Shown one piece after another: positions 15,158 to 19,789 of a DNA stretch of 19,789 bases. Below the pieces are notes generated by a model. The model was not told the origin of the DNA, did no database searches, and was given only the letters and a program-made list of their open reading frames with translations. Numbering within the stretch: the stretch's first letter is position 1; the number at the start of each line of letters is the position of its first letter. The position numbers were made by a program, and so were the translations under genes. The stretch comes from Paludibacter sp. (GTDB lineage: Bacteria; Bacteroidota; Bacteroidia; Bacteroidales; Paludibacteraceae). The stretch is taken from contig JAGPIU010000003.1 of NCBI GenBank assembly GCA_018054805.1, positions 1 through 19,789 of the forward strand, in the 5' to 3' direction.

Positions 15158-15742
15158 ATGGAAAAAGTAAGCTATGCTCTCGGATTAAGTCTGGGAAACA
15201 ACTTGATGAACAGCGGAATAGAATCTATCGACTACGCAAAATTAGCAAAAGGTATTCAGGATGTGGTTGAAAAAAACGAACCTGAAATCAGCTATCAGGA
15301 GGCACAAGACATTATCAACGAATTTTTCGAAGAACTGCAAAAAAAAGCATCTGAAGGAGCCATAAAAGCCGGACAGGATTTTTTGAATGAAAATGCAAAA
15401 CGTCCCGAAGTTACAACTCTCGAAAGCGGACTACAGTACGAAATTATCAAGGATGCCAACGGTCCGAAACCAAAAGCAACCGACAAAGTTACAGTACACT
15501 ATCACGGTACACTGATCGATGGAAAAGTTTTCGATAGTTCAGTACAACGTGGCGAACCAGCTACATTTGGCGTTACGCAGGTTATCAGCGGTTGGGTTGA
15601 AGCGCTTCAGCTTATGCCTGTAGGTGCAAAATGGAAACTTTTCATTCCTTCGAATCTGGCTTATGGAGCTCAGGGAGCAGGTCAGGCCATCGGACCACAC
15701 ACCACATTGATTTTCGAAGTGGAACTGATAGGTATCGTATAA
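15158..15742 (+). CDS. Cytosolic FKBP-type peptidyl-prolyl cis-trans isomerase
   Basis: This 194-residue protein speeds the cis-trans isomerisation of prolyl bonds and probably acts as a folding helper. It has no signal peptide and begins directly with the helical FKBP N-terminal dimerisation domain (MEKVSYALGLSLGNNLM; about 1-75). The FKBP catalytic domain runs from about 90 to the end. The pocket residues are present: Y115 (VHYHGTL), F125 and D126 (KVFDSSV), W146 (SGWVEAL), Y169 (NLAYGAQG) and F186 (LIFEVEL). It is the first gene of a four-gene row separated by 39, 23 and 38 bases with no internal terminators, so an operon is likely. In this arrangement it is the cytosolic member; the next three genes carry export signals. 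The overall plan resembles Mip/FkpA-type FKBPs. Confidence 0.93.
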   Translation: MEKVSYALGLSLGNNLMNSGIESIDYAKLAKGIQDVVEKNEPEISYQEAQDIINEFFEELQKKASEGAIKAGQDFLNENAKRPEVTTLESGLQYEIIKDANGPKPKATDKVTVHYHGTLIDGKVFDSSVQRGEPATFGVTQVISGWVEALQLMPVGAKWKLFIPSNLAYGAQGAGQAIGPHTTLIFEVELIGIV

Positions 15743-15781
15743 ATTAATCCTCACAAAAAAAATCTGATAACACATACACAC

Positions 15782-16561
15782 ATGAGAAAAACAATTTTAT
15801 TTTGCCTCGCACTCAGCCTAGTAGCTGTGGGTGCAGAAGCTAAAGAAAAAAAACAAAAAAAATCGAAGAAAAATAAAGTAGAAGTAGTTGAAAAGGTAAT
15901 GACCAACGATGTGGACTCAATGAGTTATGCACTTGGTATAAACGTTGGAAACGACTTTGCTAAAAATTTGAAATCAATTCCCGGTGGAAAATCAAATTTC
16001 GATTTGGTTATAAAAGGTTTTACCACAGCCATGAAAGGCGATTCAGCTTTAATGTCGACAGAGCAGGCAATGGAATATTTCAACAACTACATTCAAGCAG
16101 CTCAGGGCAAAGAAACTGAATCAAAGAAGAATGCCGGAGAGAAATTTTTAGCCGAAAACATGAATGCTGAAGGTGTAAATGTAACTCCTTCAGGACTTCA
16201 GTACAAAGTACTTGTACCTGCCGAAGGAAAAAAACCACAGGCTCAGGATACTGTAAAGGTACATTATACAGGAACTCTGCTCGATGGTACTAAATTCGAT
16301 AGTTCTGTGGACAGAGGTGAGCCAATTGAATTTCCGCTCAATCAGGTTATCAAAGGATGGACCGAGGGTGTGCAACTTATGGCTGTTGGTTCGAAATACC
16401 AATTCTTTATCCCTTACAATTTAGGCTATGGCGAACAGGGCGCAGGTGGTGTAATTCCTCCGTTTGCCACATTGATTTTCGAAGTTGAATTATTGGATAT
16501 CAAACCATTTAAAGAACCGGAAAATTTTCTGAAAGATATTAAACCACTCAAAAAGAAATAA
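15782..16561 (+). CDS. Secreted FKBP-type peptidyl-prolyl cis-trans isomerase
   Basis: The protein has 259 residues with a cleavable signal peptide (MRKTILFCLALSLVAVGAEA), so it is periplasmic. A very lysine-rich stretch follows directly (KEKKQKKSKKNK, 21-32). The N-terminal dimerisation domain is at about 44-115 (VDSMSYALGINVGNDF). The FKBP catalytic domain is at about 138-240 and keeps the pocket residues Y162 (VHYTGTL), F172 and D173, W193 (KGWTEG), Y217 and F233 (IFEVELL). A tail of about 20 residues (PFKEPENFLKDIKPLKKK) follows the domain. There is no lipobox, unlike the next two genes. It is probably a general folding helper for envelope proteins. Confidence 0.93.
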   Translation: MRKTILFCLALSLVAVGAEAKEKKQKKSKKNKVEVVEKVMTNDVDSMSYALGINVGNDFAKNLKSIPGGKSNFDLVIKGFTTAMKGDSALMSTEQAMEYFNNYIQAAQGKETESKKNAGEKFLAENMNAEGVNVTPSGLQYKVLVPAEGKKPQAQDTVKVHYTGTLLDGTKFDSSVDRGEPIEFPLNQVIKGWTEGVQLMAVGSKYQFFIPYNLGYGEQGAGGVIPPFATLIFEVELLDIKPFKEPENFLKDIKPLKKK

Positions 16562-16584
16562 TTAAAATATAAATTATAACACAA

Positions 16585-17106
16585 ATGAAAAAACTTAGCA
16601 TTCTTACAATTATCACATTGGTTGCAGTTTTACTGATGTCGTCGTGCAACAGCTACAAACCAAAAGAAGTTTCTCTCAACAACATGAACGATAGTTTGAA
16701 CTACACACTCGGACTTTCGAACGGTAAAGGGATTAAAGATTATTACATGCAAACCGACACTACCGACAAAGCCATTGCAGCTTTAATGGAAGCACTCGAC
16801 AAAGCATTTGAAGGTGAAGCAAGCACCGACGAAATGTACAAAATCGGTCTGCAGGTAGGTAACTCATTCAAACAACAGAAAAAACAGGGTTTGATGGGCG
16901 ATTCAACTTTGGTATTCAACAGCGAACTTGTAAAACAGGGACTTGTAAACGCTCTTAAAGATTTCAAAGAAGGCATGACAGCTGAAGAATCGGAAGAATA
17001 TATCCGTAAAGTGATGATGGAAATTCAGGACAAAAAAATGCGTGAGCAAATGCCACAACAGGCTCCTGCAACACCCGCAACTCCTGCTGATACTATCGCT
17101 CAATAA
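16585..17106 (+). CDS. Lipoprotein with FKBP N-terminal domain only, lacking the isomerase domain
   Basis: The 173-residue protein has a lipoprotein signal ending in LLMSSC (C21). Its body matches the N-terminal domain of the next gene over about 110 residues: NDSLNYTLGLSNGKGIKDYY against DSLNYAFGLANGNGIKQYY, and GLMGDSTLVFNSELVKQGLVNALK against GLMGDSSLTVDIKLIKQGLVNGMK. After the shared helix (IQDKKMREQ) it ends in a Pro/Ala/Thr-rich tail (MPQQAPATPATPADTIAQ) instead of an FKBP domain. The stop codon and tail look genuine; I see no remnant of a catalytic domain in the 38 bases before the next gene. It may form mixed dimers with the neighbouring lipoprotein FKBP and alter its activity or placement; that is inference. 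A gene-duplication origin is clear. Confidence 0.88.
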   Translation: MKKLSILTIITLVAVLLMSSCNSYKPKEVSLNNMNDSLNYTLGLSNGKGIKDYYMQTDTTDKAIAALMEALDKAFEGEASTDEMYKIGLQVGNSFKQQKKQGLMGDSTLVFNSELVKQGLVNALKDFKEGMTAEESEEYIRKVMMEIQDKKMREQMPQQAPATPATPADTIAQ

Positions 17107-17144
17107 TTCATAATCCATTATTAATTGATTAACAGAAATATAAA

Positions 17145-18020
17145 ATGAAAAAACTAAATATATTCTTAGTGGTAGCCGTAATTGCTGCTTCTGTACTTAG
17201 CTCTTGCAACAGCAACAGCACAAAAATGCCTTCACTTAAAAATCAGATTGACAGTTTGAACTATGCTTTTGGTCTTGCCAACGGTAATGGAATTAAACAA
17301 TATTATCTGGCAGCTGATTCAGCAAACGCTGATTCGCTGAACGCTAAAATCGAATCTTTACTTCGCGGTATGGACGAAGGAATGAAAGGTGATGTAGCCG
17401 AAAATCCTGAACTTGCCGAACTTGGTACCAACATTGGTAATGCACTGAAAGAACAAAAAACAGCCGGTCTTATGGGCGACTCAAGCCTTACTGTAGATAT
17501 TAAACTTATCAAACAGGGACTTGTAAACGGTATGAAAGGTTCGAACATTCAAATGACTGCTGAAGAAGCTCAGACATATCTGAATGCAACCATGCAAAAA
17601 CTGCAGGAAAAACGTATGCAGGAACAAAACGGCCCTAACAAAGCTGCAGGCGAAGTTTTCCTGAAAGAAAACGCTAAAAAAGCAGGTGTTGTAACCACTG
17701 CAAGCGGTCTGCAATACGAAGTAATCAAAAAAGGCACAGGAGCTCTTCCTAACGATTCAAGCCGTGTAAAAGTACATTATCACGGAACTTTGATCGACGG
17801 AACTGTATTCGACAGCTCAGTTGATCGTGGCGAACCAGCTGTATTTGGTGTAAACCAGGTTATCAAAGGCTGGACCGAAGCGCTTAAACTTATGCCTGTA
17901 GGTTCAAAATACAAACTCTACATTCCACAGGAACTTGCTTACGGAAGCCAGAGCATGGGAAATATCAAACCTTTCTCAGCTCTTATTTTCGAAGTAGAAC
18001 TGATTGGTATCGAAAAATAA
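17145..18020 (+). CDS. FKBP-type peptidyl-prolyl cis-trans isomerase lipoprotein
   Basis: The 291-residue protein has a lipobox VLSSC (C21) and so is anchored in the envelope; the NSNSTKM after the cysteine has no acidic surface-export signal, so it probably faces the periplasm. The N-terminal dimerisation domain (about 33-160) is paralogous to the preceding gene. The FKBP domain (about 188-290) keeps Y212 (VHYHGTL), F222 and D223 (VFDSSV), W243 (KGWTEAL), Y266 (LAYGSQ) and F282 (IFEVEL). It is probably the active partner in the lipoprotein pair. It is the last gene of the row, followed by a terminator. Confidence 0.93.
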   Translation: MKKLNIFLVVAVIAASVLSSCNSNSTKMPSLKNQIDSLNYAFGLANGNGIKQYYLAADSANADSLNAKIESLLRGMDEGMKGDVAENPELAELGTNIGNALKEQKTAGLMGDSSLTVDIKLIKQGLVNGMKGSNIQMTAEEAQTYLNATMQKLQEKRMQEQNGPNKAAGEVFLKENAKKAGVVTTASGLQYEVIKKGTGALPNDSSRVKVHYHGTLIDGTVFDSSVDRGEPAVFGVNQVIKGWTEALKLMPVGSKYKLYIPQELAYGSQSMGNIKPFSALIFEVELIGIEK

Positions 18021-18045
18021 TAAGGCAAATAATAATGCTTTACTT

Positions 18046-18079
18046 AAAGCCCGGAATCTGCATTAAGGTTTCGGGCTTT
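18046..18079 (+). terminator. Intrinsic terminator after the FKBP cluster
   Basis: The stem AAAGCCCGGAA (18046-18056) pairs with TTTCGGGCTTT (18069-18079) across a 12-base loop with one G-T wobble, followed by ATTATTTC. It lies 25 bases after the last FKBP stop codon. Confidence 0.85.
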
Positions 18080-18156
18080 ATTATTTCAAAAAGTAAGCAA
18101 AACATTGTTTTATCCTATCCATTTTACTTTATTTAGCAATAAAAACACATTTCTTT

Positions 18157-18187
18157 TTTAAATAATCATTTCTTTTCTGTAATTTTG
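18157..18187 (+). promoter_or_regulatory. Promoter for the Lrp/AsnC regulator gene
   Basis: TAATTTTG (18180-18187) matches the -7 consensus, with TTTA (18157-18160) in the -33 position 19 bases upstream. The ATG follows 31 bases after the -7 box. Confidence 0.55.
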
Positions 18188-18218
18188 CTGCCTAAATGAC
18201 AAATTAAATTTCTATACC

Positions 18219-18674
18219 ATGGAAAAAATAGATCAGCTCGATCGTAAGATTTTACGCATCATTACGCAAAATGCACGTATGCCATTTAAAGATGTAGCCG
18301 AAGAATGCGGCGTATCGCGTGCAGCCATTCATCAACGTGTTCAGCGACTGATTGATATGGATGTAATTACAGGTTCGGGCTACACAGTAAATCCAAAAAT
18401 GCTTGGTTTTCAGATGTGTGTGTACATTGGTATCACGCTCGAGCGCGGCTCTATGTACAAAGAAGTGGTAAACGAACTCGAAAAAATTCCAGAAATTGTG
18501 GAATCGCAATATACACTAGGTCATTACACCATTCTGATAAAACTTTATGCCCGCAACGACGAACATCTGATGCAGTTGCTCAACGGACGTATTCAGGAAA
18601 TTCCGGGTGTAGCAGCAACCGAAACACTTACTTCGCTCGATCAGCGTATAAAACGTTCAATTCCAATTGAATAA
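18219..18674 (+). CDS. Lrp/AsnC-family transcriptional regulator
   Basis: This 151-residue protein has the full Lrp/AsnC architecture. The N-terminal helix-turn-helix is at about 5-60 (IDQLDRKILRIITQNAR, then KDVAEECGVSRAAIHQRVQRL with the recognition helix at about 35-47). The RAM effector-binding domain is at about 65-145 (GFQMCVYIGITLERGSMYKEVVNELEK, then YARNDEHLMQLLNGRIQEIPGV). Members of the family bind amino acids and control their own synthesis or transport genes; the ligand and targets are not readable here. It has its own promoter, and trpS follows on the same strand after 118 bases. The nearby asd is an amino-acid gene, but no regulatory link is shown. Confidence 0.93.
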   Translation: MEKIDQLDRKILRIITQNARMPFKDVAEECGVSRAAIHQRVQRLIDMDVITGSGYTVNPKMLGFQMCVYIGITLERGSMYKEVVNELEKIPEIVESQYTLGHYTILIKLYARNDEHLMQLLNGRIQEIPGVAATETLTSLDQRIKRSIPIE

Positions 18675-18762
18675 TATCTAAAGTATTCTTTAAGGAGACT
18701 TTTTAATTTGTATCAACAGTAAAAAAAAACATAAACAATATAGGTCTTTAAGTCTGCTTTAA

Positions 18763-18786
18763 TGTGGAGTTAGAGGGCTGGAGTTA
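18763..18786 (+). repeat. Possible degenerate G-rich repeat copy R4, upstream of trpS
   Basis: TGGAGTTA occurs twice (18765-18772 and 18779-18786) around GAGGGC, 6 bases before the trpS start codon. It shares GGAGTTAG with the flank of copy R1 and the same position before a start codon as R3, but lacks the CCCC-TTTA-GGGG palindrome, so membership is uncertain. Confidence 0.3.
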
Positions 18787-18792
18787 TTTATT

Positions 18793-19788
18793 ATGGAAAC
18801 AGTAGTTAGTGGCATTCGCCCCACAGGAAATTTACACTTAGGAAATTATTTCGGCGCTTTGCGCAATTTTATACAAATGCAAAACGAGCATAATTGCTAT
18901 TTTTTTATAGCCGATTATCACTCGCTTACCACGCATCCCACACCGGGCGATTTACACGGAAATGTAAAACAAATTCTCGTTGAATATCTGGCTGCCGGTC
19001 TCGATCCCGAAAAAGCCACACTTTATGTGCAAAGCGATGTACCCGAAGTAGCTGAATTGTATTTGTTTCTGAATATGAATGCTTATATCGGCGAACTCGA
19101 ACGCTGTACTTCGTTCAAGGATAAAATCCGTCAGCAACCACAAAATGTGAACTCAGGTTTACTTACCTATCCCACACTTATGGCCGCTGATATTCTGATA
19201 CATAAGGCTTCTAAAGTACCTGTGGGAAAAGATCAGGAACAACATTTGGAAATGACCCGCACTTTTGGAAACCGATTTAACCGCATGTACAATGTAGAAT
19301 ATTTCCCCGAACCACAGGCCTTTAATTTCGGTCAGCAACTGGTAAAAATTCCGGGACTGAACGGTAGTGGAAAAATGGGAAAATCGGAAGGCGAAGGCAA
19401 TGCCATTTATCTGGCCGACGAACCCGAAGCTATCCGCAAAAAAGTAATGAAAGCCGTAACCGATAGCGGACCTACCGAACCGAACCAGGAAAAGCCTGAA
19501 GTGATTCAAAATATTTTCCAGTTAATGAATGTGGTTTCGAGCAAAGAAACATTCGATTATTTCAACGACCAATACAATAATTGTAACATACGCTATGGCG
19601 ATATGAAAAAGCAGCTCGCCGTGGATATGATTGCTTTTACAGAACCATTCAGAGATAAAATAAACGCCCTTAAAAGCGACGAAGCCTACATTTCGAAGGT
19701 GGCACGCTTAGGAAAGGAAAAAGCGCAGGAAAGCGCTGCAAAAACCATTCGTGAAGTACGCGAAATTATCGGTTTCAAAAAATTCTGA
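18793..19788 (+). CDS. trpS: Tryptophanyl-tRNA synthetase
   Basis: This class Ic synthetase charges tRNA-Trp with tryptophan. The 331-residue protein is full length for bacterial TrpS and its stop codon lies one base before the window end. The first ATP-binding motif is PTGNLHLGNYFGAL (10-23; HLGN takes the place of HIGH). DYHSLT (41-46) and GKDQEQHLEMTRTFGNRF (145-162) form the tryptophan pocket region. The KMSKS loop is present as KMGKS (194-198), a variant seen in the family. The anticodon-binding helices follow. The leader shows no T-box, and I see no leader peptide with tandem tryptophan codons. Confidence 0.97.
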   Translation: METVVSGIRPTGNLHLGNYFGALRNFIQMQNEHNCYFFIADYHSLTTHPTPGDLHGNVKQILVEYLAAGLDPEKATLYVQSDVPEVAELYLFLNMNAYIGELERCTSFKDKIRQQPQNVNSGLLTYPTLMAADILIHKASKVPVGKDQEQHLEMTRTFGNRFNRMYNVEYFPEPQAFNFGQQLVKIPGLNGSGKMGKSEGEGNAIYLADEPEAIRKKVMKAVTDSGPTEPNQEKPEVIQNIFQLMNVVSSKETFDYFNDQYNNCNIRYGDMKKQLAVDMIAFTEPFRDKINALKSDEAYISKVARLGKEKAQESAAKTIREVREIIGFKKF

Positions 19789-19789
19789 T

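Noticed and set aside
18675..18762. Attenuator, T-box or separate promoter for trpS
   Set aside because: No stable terminator/antiterminator pair, T-box sequence or clear TAnnTTTG was found; the nearest match (TTAATTTG at 18703) is off consensus.

Overview
The window looks like chromosomal DNA of a Bacteroidota bacterium, probably of the Bacteroidales or a nearby order. The reasons are the gene content (GH3-family acyl adenylase, M13 lipoprotein peptidase, clustered FKBP-domain lipoproteins, a lamin-tail-domain secreted protein), the recurring -7 promoter motif TAnnTTTG (in the best case with TTTG 19 bases upstream), and the general lack of strong Shine-Dalgarno sequences. Nothing in the sequence lets me name a genus. 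No phage, transposase, CRISPR array, rRNA or tRNA is visible. No gene-free stretch exceeds 300 bases; the longest is about 230 bases at 11794-12022.

Layout. 1-2308 (minus strand): the N-terminal part of a U32-family protein, a frameshifted secreted beta-rich protein, and a small membrane protein. 2462-5632 (plus): dusB and an M13 lipoprotein peptidase, ending in a large bidirectional terminator. 5678-13033 (minus): a GH3-like adenylase, a small basic protein with tsaE, uvrC, mnmG and asd. 13205-14986 (plus): a secreted lamin-tail protein. 15158-18020 (plus): four FKBP-family genes in a row (cytosolic, secreted, a lipoprotein with no catalytic domain, and a catalytic lipoprotein). 18219-19788 (plus): an Lrp/AsnC regulator and trpS.

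The genes are mostly housekeeping: tRNA modification (dusB, tsaE, mnmG, possibly the U32 protein), tRNA charging (trpS), DNA repair (uvrC), amino-acid biosynthesis (asd) and envelope protein folding or turnover (FKBPs, M13 peptidase).

The most notable non-coding signals are two perfect copies of the ParB-binding parS palindrome between mnmG and uvrC, which suggest an origin-proximal centromere site, and a set of small palindromic or G-rich elements at gene edges and inside reading frames. These include a 31-base near-perfect palindrome in dusB and a CCCC-TTTA-GGGG-type repeat that is translated into the start of the U32 protein and the end of the frameshifted gene and directly abuts the dusB start codon. 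The FKBP cluster with its catalytic-domain-less member is the most interesting protein-level feature.
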